NCBI GenBank assembly: GCA_007119405.1
Contig: SKPT01000258.1
Location: 1-13,161, forward strand
Source of the DNA: Phycisphaeraceae bacterium
GTDB taxonomy: Bacteria; Planctomycetota; Phycisphaerae; Phycisphaerales; Phycisphaeraceae
Reading direction: 5' to 3'
DNA length: 13,161 nt
Shown here: piece after piece, positions 7,083-13,144 of the stretch
Layout: the number at the start of each line of letters is the position of its first letter
Numbering within the stretch: the first letter of the stretch is position 1
Position numbers and translations under genes: made by a program
Notes under the pieces: model-generated
Seen by the model: only the letters and a program-made list of their open reading frames with translations
Told to the model about the DNA's origin: nothing
Database searches by the model: none

Positions 7083-8500
7083 CATCCCCCCGGCCCCGCG
7101 ACACGACCACCACCACCGCGCTGCCGGCGCTGCAACTGCTGCCGCTGCTGCTCGATCTGCTGCGCCACGGCCAGGAGCTGAGCCCGGGTGCGGGCGAAGT
7201 CGCTCGACGCAGCGCCTTCCCCGACGCCCTGCTGCAACAGTTGATCGATCGGCTCGCGGCAGGCGATCGCCAGGTCATATTCCGGATTGGACCCGTGCGC
7301 GTACGCGCCGATGTTCAGCAGCTCCTCCACTTGCGCGTACGCGCTGACCAGGCGCAGCACCTGCTGCCGGGCGGCCTTGTGCTCGGCGTCGATGATCTGC
7401 TCGGCGACGCGGCTGATCGACGCCAGCACGTCGATCGCCGGGTAATGCCCCTTTTCCGCCAGCGACCGCGACAGCAGCACGTGGCCGTCGAGGATCCCGC
7501 GGCAGGCGTCGGAGATCGGCTCATTCATGTCGTCGGCTTCGACGAGGATCGAGTACAGCCCGGTGATCGAGCCCCGGCTGGTGCGGCCGCTGCGCTCCAG
7601 CAGCTCGGGCAGGGACGAGAAGACGCTGGGCGGGTAGCCGCGCGTCGCCGGCGGCTCACCGGCCGCCAGCCCCACCTGCCGCTGAGCGTGGCAGAAGCGC
7701 GTCACCGAGTCCATCACCAGCAGCACGTCGTTGCCCGCGTCGCGGAAATGCTCCGCCACCGCGCACGCCAACTGGGCGGCGCGGATCCGCATCAGCGCCG
7801 GCTCATCGCCGGTGGCGCACACCACCACGCTGCGCGCCAGGCCGTCGGCGTCCAGCGTCATCTCGAGGAAGTCGCGCACCTCGCGTCCGCGCTCGCCGAT
7901 CAGCGCGATCACCGACACGTCCGCGGCCGTGTGCCGCGCGATCGAGCCCAGCAGCGTGCTCTTGCCCACCCCGGGCGCCGCGAACACGCCCAGCCGCTGC
8001 CCGCGCCCGATCGGCGTGATCGCGTCGATCGCCCGCACGCCGGTGGCCAGCGGCTGATCGATCACCGGCCGATCCAGCGGATCGACCGGCGCCGGGTTCA
8101 GCGGCTGCATCACCGTGTCATGCAACGGCCCGCGCCCGTCGATCGGCTCGCCCAGGCCGTTGAGCACGCGCCCGAGCAGGCTCGGGCCCACGCCCGCTGA
8201 TTGATGCTGACGCACGAGCACCACCTGATCGCCGGCGCGCACGCCCGTGGTCGGGCCCAGCGGCATGACGATGGTTCGGTCATGTTCGATCGCCACCACC
8301 TCGCCCGCCACCCCCGCCACCCCGGCCACTGCCGCAACGCGCTGCGCTCCGTTGCCCACCTCGATGCGTACTTGTGCCCCGACCGGGGCCGGCAGGTCCG
8401 CGACACGCAGCGCAAGGCCGCGCACTTCCGCGACGCTGCCGCGCAATTCCGGCGCGGTGATCGTATCGAGCAATCGGCTTGGCGCATCGAGAACGGCCAT
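7082..8500 (-). CDS. fliI: FliI, flagellum-specific export ATPase
   Basis: FliI is the F1-beta-like ATPase that energises entry of flagellar substrates into the type III export gate. The 472-residue protein has an N-terminal beta-barrel domain (about 15-95), then the nucleotide-binding domain. The Walker A motif is APGVGKST at 175-182, the catalytic GERGREV at 202-208 and Walker B VLLVMD at 259-264 followed by SVTRF. The family signatures RGYPPSVFSSLPELLERSG (287-305) and GSITGLYSILVEADDMNEP are present. I chose the ATG at 8500 because GGAGGAA lies seven bases upstream and the family alignment starts there. The frame is open back to 8611, but that part is basic and unconserved. The C-terminus ends in a Gln-rich then Gly-rich tail (about 446-472) that is longer than usual. 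Confidence 0.97.
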   Translation of the reverse strand: MAVLDAPSRLLDTITAPELRGSVAEVRGLALRVADLPAPVGAQVRIEVGNGAQRVAAVAGVAGVAGEVVAIEHDRTIVMPLGPTTGVRAGDQVVLVRQHQSAGVGPSLLGRVLNGLGEPIDGRGPLHDTVMQPLNPAPVDPLDRPVIDQPLATGVRAIDAITPIGRGQRLGVFAAPGVGKSTLLGSIARHTAADVSVIALIGERGREVRDFLEMTLDADGLARSVVVCATGDEPALMRIRAAQLACAVAEHFRDAGNDVLLVMDSVTRFCHAQRQVGLAAGEPPATRGYPPSVFSSLPELLERSGRTSRGSITGLYSILVEADDMNEPISDACRGILDGHVLLSRSLAEKGHYPAIDVLASISRVAEQIIDAEHKAARQQVLRLVSAYAQVEELLNIGAYAHGSNPEYDLAIACREPIDQLLQQGVGEGAASSDFARTRAQLLAVAQQIEQQRQQLQRRQRGGGGRVAGPGG

Positions 8501-8507
8501 CGACAGG

Positions 8508-8514
8508 TTCCTCC
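8508..8514 (-). promoter_or_regulatory. Ribosome binding site that sets the fliI start
   Basis: GGAGGAA on the minus strand lies seven bases before the ATG at 8500. It supports this internal ATG over the upstream one at 8611, which has no comparable site. Confidence 0.75.
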
Positions 8515-8560
8515 AGCGAATGGCGTGCCAGCCAGGGACAGGCGGTGGCCGTGGCGGGTC

Positions 8561-8580
8561 GGGCCGCTTGCGGCTTCGCG
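8561..8580. repeat. 20-bp GC-rich repeat, copy 1 (fliI-fliH junction)
   Basis: GGGCCGCTTGCGGCTTCGCG is identical to 10914-10933. It contains a GCCGC/GCGGC palindrome. It lies in the 132-bp gap between fliH and fliI (8501-8632), which otherwise shows only the fliI ribosome site. Confidence 0.75.
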
Positions 8581-8632
8581 AAACCATGCGCTTGTGCGCG
8601 GCGCACCGCAATGCCTCACGCCGGAACAGCGT

Positions 8633-9367
8633 TCACGTCTCGTCGCCCTGGTCGGCGCCGTCCGCCGGGCCCGGGCCGCCGATCAACGCCTCGACGATGC
8701 GCGCCATCTGCGTCTCGACGGTCGCATCGAGCCGGCCCTGCCCGTAGCGGAGCACGCATCCGCCGCGCGTCACGGTCGGATCATCGACGACCTCGACCCG
8801 ATCGAACTGCCCGATCGTCGCCGCCAGCTCCGGCATCGCCTCTTCGAGCAGCGGCCGATCCTCCGGGTGCACACACACGGTCACCCGCGACACGCCGAGC
8901 ACCTGCTTCAGCGCCGCCTCGACCTGGTTCGCCACGAGCGTCGGGTCAACCTCCAGCCGGCGGTGAACGATCTTCTCCGCCAGCTTCAGCGCGAAGTGGA
9001 GCACCGCCTGGCGTGCGGCGCGATCGAGCTCGTCGAATCGTCCCTGCCACTGCTGCGCCGCTTCGCCCCACTGCTTGTGCAACGTCGCCAGCTTCTTGCG
9101 CCACTGCTCGAGCGCCTCGGCCTTGCCCTGCTCCAGTCCCTCGGCGTGGCCCTTCTCGCGCCCCTCGGCCAGTCCCTGTTCGAGCCCGCGCGCCTCGGCG
9201 CCGGCCTGAAGCTGCTCCGCCCGCTGCTTCGCCTCGTCGACAATGCGCTGAGCCTCCGCCTCGGCGCGCTGCCGCAGCCGCCTGGCCTCGGCCGCGAGGT
9301 CGCCAAGGTCCAGCACGATCGCCGAGTTGGTGACGCGCTCGGCGTCGGGGGATTTCAATAGAGGCAT
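8633..9367 (-). CDS. fliH: FliH, negative regulator/stator of the export ATPase
   Basis: FliH dimers bind FliI and tether it to the C-ring protein FliN. The 244-residue product has a charged helical N-terminal half with a perfect glycine repeat, glycines at 61, 65, 69, 73, 77 and 81 (GLEQGLAEGREKGHAEGLEQ and on). This is the GxxxG helix-packing signature of FliH. The C-terminal domain (about 110-230) has AVLHFALKLAEKIVHRRLEVDP, VTVCVHPEDRPLL and VTRGGCVLRYGQGRLDATVETQ, which match the FliH/YscL core (the G..i....g..Dat...q pattern). The ATG at 9367 is the first plausible start, and AAGG about eight bases upstream is the only ribosome-like site. Its leader runs straight out of a heptad repeat array 13 bp upstream. 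Confidence 0.92.
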   Translation of the reverse strand: MPLLKSPDAERVTNSAIVLDLGDLAAEARRLRQRAEAEAQRIVDEAKQRAEQLQAGAEARGLEQGLAEGREKGHAEGLEQGKAEALEQWRKKLATLHKQWGEAAQQWQGRFDELDRAARQAVLHFALKLAEKIVHRRLEVDPTLVANQVEAALKQVLGVSRVTVCVHPEDRPLLEEAMPELAATIGQFDRVEVVDDPTVTRGGCVLRYGQGRLDATVETQMARIVEALIGGPGPADGADQGDET

Positions 9368-9380
9368 GGGGAGACCTTGG

Positions 9381-9422
9381 CTGTTAGCTGTTAGCCTTTA
9401 GCCTTTAGCTATTAGCTGGTAG
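9381..9422. repeat. Heptad repeat array, left arm (six units, CTNTTAG type)
   Basis: Six consecutive 7-base units without gaps: CTGTTAG, CTGTTAG, CCTTTAG, CCTTTAG, CTATTAG, CTGGTAG. It is the inverted partner of the array at 9796-9837. Aligned unit to unit, the two 42-bp arms agree at about 34 of 42 positions. The stop codon of the four-helix-bundle gene (9412-9414) falls inside the fifth unit. The array also forms the leader of fliH. Confidence 0.9.
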
Positions 9423-9786
9423 GGGGATCCAGGCGGGTTCGGTAGCTGGCGAGCATTCGGGCGACCTCGTTGCTTCCCTGGTGCAGAGCGGCTGTCGATT
9501 GGGATGTCAACATTTGCAGGTCTGTGGCGAGTTGAATGAAGTAGCTCAGCTCACTGATGGAGCCCTGGGCGATGCGCAGAAACCGCGCCAATTCCGCCTT
9601 GCCACCGCGTCCACAGCCCTCGGCAATATTCGCCGGCACCGACGCCGCCGCCCGACGCATCTGGCTGGTCAAACCGTATTGCTTCGCTCTTGGGAAGCTC
9701 CGTGTCAACCGATAAATCTCCAACGTCAACGCATGCGCTCGCGCCCAGACCTGCAACTTCCGAAAATCACGCGCCCGATCACCCAT
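9412..9786 (-). CDS. Four-helix-bundle protein of the S23/Avd-like family, inserted between fliG and fliH
   Basis: The 124-residue product matches the four-helix-bundle (23S rRNA intervening-sequence protein, S23) family by its signatures: FRKLQVWARAHALTLEIYRLT near the N-terminus, AKQYGLTSQMRRAAASVPANIAEG, then ARFLRIAQGSISELSYFIQLATDL. These small, helical, probably oligomeric proteins occur inside some 23S rRNA genes, as stand-alone genes, and as the Avd subunit of diversity-generating retroelements. The function of stand-alone copies is not established. There is no reverse transcriptase or rRNA here. I chose the ATG at 9786 because GGGAGG lies five bases upstream; a GTG at 9792 would sit on that site. 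It is not a flagellar gene, and it is bracketed by inverted heptad arrays, which suggests an acquired cassette. Confidence 0.92.
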   Translation of the reverse strand: MGDRARDFRKLQVWARAHALTLEIYRLTRSFPRAKQYGLTSQMRRAAASVPANIAEGCGRGGKAELARFLRIAQGSISELSYFIQLATDLQMLTSQSTAALHQGSNEVARMLASYRTRLDPPTS

Positions 9787-9791
9787 ATTCA

Positions 9792-9797
9792 CCTCCC
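9792..9797 (-). promoter_or_regulatory. Ribosome binding site of the four-helix-bundle gene
   Basis: GGGAGG on the minus strand lies five bases before the ATG at 9786. It overlaps the possible GTG start at 9792 and so rules it out. It touches the edge of the right heptad array. Confidence 0.65.
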
Positions 9798-9837
9798 AAA
9801 AGCTAAAAGCTAACGGCTAACGGCTAACAGCTAACGC
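9796..9837. repeat. Heptad repeat array, right arm (six units)
   Basis: Units on the plus strand are CCAAAAG, CTAAAAG, CTAACGG, CTAACGG, CTAACAG, CTAACGC. On the minus strand these read as CTGTTAG/CCGTTAG/CTTTTAG units, the same family as 9381-9422 in opposite orientation. It begins five bases after the fliG stop and ends within the ribosome site of the four-helix-bundle gene. Confidence 0.9.
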
Positions 9838-9842
9838 CCCCC

Positions 9843-10877
9843 CTACACCACCACGTCGCGTTCTCCGCCGCGGCCGCTGATGATGATCTCGCCGGCGTCC
9901 TCGAGCCGGCGGACGATGTCGACGATGCGCTGCTGCGCCGCCTCGACGTCGCTGACGCGCACCGGGCCCATGTACTCCATGTCCTCGGCGATCAGCCGGG
10001 CCGCCCGCTCGCTCATGTTGCCGAAGATCTTGTCCTTGAGCTCCTGGCTCGCCGTCTTCAGCGCCAGCGCCAGCTCGTCGTTGTCCACCTCCTTGAGCAC
10101 GGACTGGATGCCCTTGTCGTTGACCAGCATGATGTCCTCGAACACGAACATCAGCCGGCGGATCTCCTCCACCAGGTCCGGGTCCTCGGCCTCGAGGCCT
10201 TCCATGATGCTCTTTTCCGTGGTGCGGTCGACGAGGTTGAGCATTTCCGCGACGGTGTTCACGCCGCCGATCTTCTCGAACGACTGGTTGAGCATCGACG
10301 CCAGCCGGGTCTCGAGCCCCTTCTCCACTTCGTTGACCACCTCGGGGTTGGTCTGCTCCATGTTCGCCACGCGCTTCACGACCTCCAGTTGCTTGGGCGT
10401 GGGCAGGCCGGCGAGGATCTCCGAGGCCTTGTGATGGGACAGGTGACTGACGATCAGGGCGATCGTCTGCGGATGCTCGTCCTGGATGAACGTCAGCAGG
10501 TTGCTGGACTCGGCCTTTTGCAGGAACGCGAAGGGCGCCCGCCGCACCTGCTGGCTGATCTGCTGAAGGATGCGCTCCGCCTCCTTCGGGTCCAGGCTCT
10601 TGGTCAGCAGCGCCCGGGCGTACTCCAGCCCGCCTTCGCGCGCCCACGACTGCGCCACCGCCAAGTCGTAGAACTCCTGCAGCACCGCGTCGCGCAGGGA
10701 TTGCGGCACGTTGCGCAACGACGCGATCTCGCGCGTCACCTCCTCCACCAGCTCGCCGTCGAGCTCGCCGAGCATCTTCGACGACGCCTCCTCGTCCAGC
10801 GCCAGCAGCAGGATCGCCGCCTTGCGCGGGCCGGGCATCTCGTCAAGCTCTTCTCGGTGCCGTTCCGTTTCGACCAT
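9843..10877 (-). CDS. fliG: FliG, flagellar motor switch (rotor) protein
   Basis: FliG links the MS ring (FliF) to the C ring and receives torque from MotA. The 344-residue protein has the expected three parts. The N-terminal FliF-binding helices begin at PGPRKAAILLLALDEE (15-30). The middle domain has the EHPQTIALIVSHL motif at 134-146. The C-terminal domain has FVFEDIMLVNDKGIQSVLKEV (244-264), LALALKTASQELKDKIFGNMSERAARLIAEDMEYMGPV (269-306), including the charged ridge that interacts with the stator. The ATG at 10877 has no clear ribosome site. The in-frame ATG at 10838 (residue 14), preceded by GAAGAG, is a fair alternative and fits the usual family start better. It ends Val-TAG right at a heptad array. 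Confidence 0.97.
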   Translation of the reverse strand: MVETERHREELDEMPGPRKAAILLLALDEEASSKMLGELDGELVEEVTREIASLRNVPQSLRDAVLQEFYDLAVAQSWAREGGLEYARALLTKSLDPKEAERILQQISQQVRRAPFAFLQKAESSNLLTFIQDEHPQTIALIVSHLSHHKASEILAGLPTPKQLEVVKRVANMEQTNPEVVNEVEKGLETRLASMLNQSFEKIGGVNTVAEMLNLVDRTTEKSIMEGLEAEDPDLVEEIRRLMFVFEDIMLVNDKGIQSVLKEVDNDELALALKTASQELKDKIFGNMSERAARLIAEDMEYMGPVRVSDVEAAQQRIVDIVRRLEDAGEIIISGRGGERDVVV

Positions 10878-10884
10878 GGGCTGG

Positions 10885-10912
10885 GGATCACGGGTCAGGG
10901 GTCAGGGGTAAC
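10885..10912. repeat. GGGTCAG heptad array upstream of fliG
   Basis: Four consecutive 7-base units: GGATCAC, GGGTCAG, GGGTCAG, GGGTAAC. It lies 7 bp upstream of the fliG ATG and just before the 20-bp repeat at 10914. The sequence is unrelated to the CTNTTAG arrays, but the unit length is the same. It is a short tract and degenerate at both ends. Confidence 0.6.
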
Positions 10913-10913
10913 A

Positions 10914-10933
10914 GGGCCGCTTGCGGCTTCGCG
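10914..10933. repeat. 20-bp GC-rich repeat, copy 2 (fliG-fliF junction)
   Basis: Identical to 8561-8580 over 20 bases and in the same orientation. The following bases are loosely similar (both have an ATGCGCTT-like or GCATAGCGCTT tract). It sits in the 87-bp gap between fliF and fliG. Confidence 0.75.
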
Positions 10934-10964
10934 AGAACGCATAGCGCTTCCATCCGCGTCCATC

Positions 10965-12578
10965 CTACTCCCCCCGGCGCATCCATCGCGTCAGCAACTG
11001 CCCCGCCTCGTCGGGGCTGGACTTGACCATGTCGCTGATCTGCTCCGCCACGCGGCGCGACGCGAGGTCGCGCTCGTCCAGCTCCACGCCGGCCAGCGGC
11101 GTGTCGCCCTCGTCGACCAGCTCCTCGTCGTCGCTGGATCTGGGATAGCCCGCCAGTTCCTCGACGCTCGGCAGCTCGGGCTTCTGCGTCGCCTTGCGCA
11201 CCATCAGCATCATCAGCGCCAGGCTCACCAGCGCCAGCAATCCCACACCCAGCGGCGCGGCGTACTCCGTGACCAGCATCACACCCATGCCCACCTCCGC
11301 GCCGCCGGCCGTCATCGGCCGCAGCGAATCGTCCGGGATCATGTGCGCCTGCACCTGGCCATCGACCTCGGCCTGGATCAACGGCTCGACCTGCGCCCGG
11401 ATGCGATCCAGGTGCGCCTCCATCAGCGGCGCCAGGTCGTCGTCCGTAGGCGCATCGGCATCCGGGTTGCCCGCCTTGAACAGCTCCACGAAGTACCCGC
11501 GCGGCACGTTGATCGTCACGTTGATCTGCTCGACCTGGTGGCCCGCGCGCGTCCGGTGGCTGCGCAGGATCAGCGGCTTGTCTCGGAACGAGGTCGTCTG
11601 CCGCTCGATCTCCTCGCGCATCGTCTCGGCGCCCCCGCCGGCGATGTCCAGTCCGACGTTCGACTGAGGCCCCGGCTCGCCGCCGCGACGCACGTCCTGC
11701 CGGGTGATCGTCTCCAGCTCCTCGCGCTCCAACGGCTCGTTCGCCTCGTAGTCGAACGCCTCCTCGATCGTCCGCCGTGTCGGGTCCACCCGCACGTTCA
11801 CCGCCACGATCACGTTGTGGATGTACCCCAGCACGCCGAGGATCTTGTCCCGGTGATACGCCTCGAGGTGCTGGACCAGCTCCAGCGTCTCGGTCGGCAG
11901 CACGTCGTCGGAGTCGGCGACGGTCCGCGTGCGCCCGTGGTTGCCGTCGGTCACCGACACGTCCTGCGGCCCCATCTCCGCCACCGCTCCCGCCACGAGG
12001 TGGGCCACCGACTCGACCATCGCGTCATCGACGCGCCGCCCGCCGCGATGCCACAGCGTCACCGAAGCGCTGGGCCTGACGTGCGTGCGGCCGAACCCCT
12101 TGTCCTGCGGCATGGAGATGAGCACTTCCGCGCGCTGCACGCCGCGCATCTTGGCGATGATCTGCCCGAGCACGCGCTGCTTGGCCAGCAGGTACGCCCG
12201 CTCGCTCTGCCGGTCCGTCTGCCACGGGCTCTGCCGCTCGATGAGTTCGTCGAACGCGGCGGCGGTGTCGGCGCTGAGCAGGTCGTCCTGCACGAGCACG
12301 CTGATGGCCTGGTCGCGCTTGGCCACGGGCACGTAGATCTGCCCGCCCTCGCGGCGGATGTCGATGCCGTAGCTCGCCAGGCGCAGCTCGATGTCCTCGC
12401 CGCGCCCGTCCGCGAAGCCGCTGATCGGCGCCCAGTTCGGCTGGCCCGCCCAGAACACCAGCCACGAGCCCGCCAGCAGCATCACCGCCAGCAGCGACAC
12501 CACCAGCCATCGCTCCGCCTTGCTCAGGCCCTCGAGATAAACGCGTATCTGCGCCCAGTAGCGATTCAGAAACTCCAC
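10965..12578 (-). CDS. fliF: FliF, flagellar MS-ring protein
   Basis: FliF forms the membrane MS ring on which rotor and export gate are built. The 537-residue product has two membrane helices, at about 24-44 (WLVVSLLAVMLLAGSWLVFW) and 437-460 (APLGVGLLALVSLALMMLMV). Between them is the large periplasmic region with the YscJ/FliF ring-building domains: YGIDIRREGGQIYVPV near 70-85, RAYLLAKQRVLGQIIAKMRGVQRAEVLIS at 127-155 and PSASVTLW at 169-176. The cytoplasmic C-terminus (about 505-537, RRVAEQISDMVKSSPDEAGQ then LLTRWMRR) is the FliG-binding segment. The start is a GTG at 12578, supported by GGAGG seven bases upstream and by family length. The nearby ATG at 12592 is out of frame. Confidence 0.96.
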   Translation of the reverse strand: MEFLNRYWAQIRVYLEGLSKAERWLVVSLLAVMLLAGSWLVFWAGQPNWAPISGFADGRGEDIELRLASYGIDIRREGGQIYVPVAKRDQAISVLVQDDLLSADTAAAFDELIERQSPWQTDRQSERAYLLAKQRVLGQIIAKMRGVQRAEVLISMPQDKGFGRTHVRPSASVTLWHRGGRRVDDAMVESVAHLVAGAVAEMGPQDVSVTDGNHGRTRTVADSDDVLPTETLELVQHLEAYHRDKILGVLGYIHNVIVAVNVRVDPTRRTIEEAFDYEANEPLEREELETITRQDVRRGGEPGPQSNVGLDIAGGGAETMREEIERQTTSFRDKPLILRSHRTRAGHQVEQINVTINVPRGYFVELFKAGNPDADAPTDDDLAPLMEAHLDRIRAQVEPLIQAEVDGQVQAHMIPDDSLRPMTAGGAEVGMGVMLVTEYAAPLGVGLLALVSLALMMLMVRKATQKPELPSVEELAGYPRSSDDEELVDEGDTPLAGVELDERDLASRRVAEQISDMVKSSPDEAGQLLTRWMRRGE

Positions 12579-12585
12579 CGCGCGG

Positions 12586-12590
12586 CCTCC
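12586..12590 (-). promoter_or_regulatory. Ribosome binding site supporting the fliF GTG start
   Basis: GGAGG on the minus strand lies seven bases before the GTG at 12578. No in-frame ATG gives a similar arrangement. Confidence 0.65.
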
Positions 12591-12602
12591 ATGCCGAGTG
12601 AG

Positions 12603-12630
12603 CTTTTAGCTGCTAGCCCTTAGCCATTAG
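12603..12630. repeat. Heptad repeat array upstream of fliF (four units)
   Basis: Units CTTTTAG, CTGCTAG, CCCTTAG, CCATTAG, the same family as 9381-9422. It is the inverted partner of 12658-12692, from which it is separated by 27 bp. It ends 24 bp before the fliF start. Confidence 0.88.
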
Positions 12631-12657
12631 CCATGAAACGCCCAGCCGTTGCCCCCA

Positions 12658-12692
12658 CCAAAAGCTAATGGCTAACAGCTAACAGCTAACAG
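12658..12692. repeat. Heptad repeat array after fliE (five units), inverted relative to 12603-12630
   Basis: Units on the plus strand are CCAAAAG, CTAATGG, CTAACAG, CTAACAG, CTAACAG. It begins four bases after the fliE stop codon. The spacer to its partner (12631-12657) is too short for a gene and contains nothing recognisable. Confidence 0.88.
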
Positions 12693-12696
12693 CTCC

Positions 12697-13023
12697 CTAC
12701 ACCCTGATCTGCTTCACCTCCTCATATGCGTCCATCATCTTGTTGCGCACCTGCAGCAGCATCTGAAACGCCACGTCCGCCTTCTGCTTGGCCATCATGA
12801 CGGCATCCATGTCGTCACGCTTGCCTGAGACCAGGTCCTCGATCGCCATCTCCGCGTCCGCCTGTAGCCGATTCACCTCGTCGATGTGCTTCATCAGCAC
12901 ATCCTTGAACCCCGGCGAATCGGGCGCCCCGGGCCCCTGCGGCGCCGCCGGCCGACCCGGCTGACCCACGCCACCAGGCCCGCCCACACCCCCCTGATTG
13001 ATCAACCCAAGCGGATCAGTCAT
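12697..13023 (-). CDS. fliE: FliE, flagellar hook-basal body (MS ring-rod junction) protein
   Basis: FliE joins the FliF ring to the rod and is needed early for export of rod proteins. The 108-residue product has a glycine- and proline-rich, poorly conserved N-terminal third (10-36) and then the family helices: GFKDVLMKHIDEVNRLQADAE at 38-58, DLVSGKRDDMDAVMMAKQKADVAF at 63-86, and QMLLQVRNKMMDAYEEVKQIRV at the C-terminus. The pattern (sGk..d...vmia..kA..afq....vRnk...AY.ei..m.v) is clear. The ATG at 13023 has GCGAGG five bases upstream. It is the first gene of the cluster in this window; flgB and flgC commonly precede fliE and would lie beyond the right edge. Confidence 0.95.
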   Translation of the reverse strand: MTDPLGLINQGGVGGPGGVGQPGRPAAPQGPGAPDSPGFKDVLMKHIDEVNRLQADAEMAIEDLVSGKRDDMDAVMMAKQKADVAFQMLLQVRNKMMDAYEEVKQIRV

Positions 13024-13084
13024 CGCAAGCCTCGCTCAATCCCCACCACACTCACCACAGCCTAACACGCCACCCATCCCTCTG

Positions 13085-13144
13085 CTTCGTGCCTCAGCGC
13101 CATTCCCCTCTGCTTCGTGCCTTCGTGCCTACGTGCCTACGCGC
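13085..13144. repeat. Degenerate octamer array upstream of fliE
   Basis: Four consecutive 8-base units at 13113-13144 (CTTCGTGC, CTTCGTGC, CTACGTGC, CTACGCGC), preceded by a related pair at 13085-13100 (CTTCGTGC, CTCAGCGC). The CTCTGCTTCGTGCCT stretch occurs twice. No coding region is supported between 13024 and the right edge, and no convincing promoter is visible there. Confidence 0.65.

Noticed and set aside
6823..7347. Open frames crossing the fliJ-fliI gap
   Set aside because: They run through the repeat hairpins and into antisense fliI, with no ribosome site or recognisable domain.
8501..8611. Longer FliI with 37 extra N-terminal residues
   Set aside because: The extension is basic and Pro-rich, contains the 20-bp repeat, and lacks a ribosome site, while the ATG at 8500 has GGAGGAA at ideal distance.
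9381..9837. Heptad arrays as a CRISPR array or diversity-generating retroelement
   Set aside because: Units are 7 bases with no spacers, there are no cas genes, no reverse transcriptase and no template/variable repeat pair. The four-helix-bundle protein alone does not indicate a retroelement.
10389..12623. Very long plus-strand open frame opposite fliF and fliG
   Set aside because: It mirrors two certain genes; high GC content keeps the antisense frame open. The peptide is His/Arg/Leu-rich with no family motif. The same holds for the long plus-strand frames at 1857-3599 and 3856-5649.
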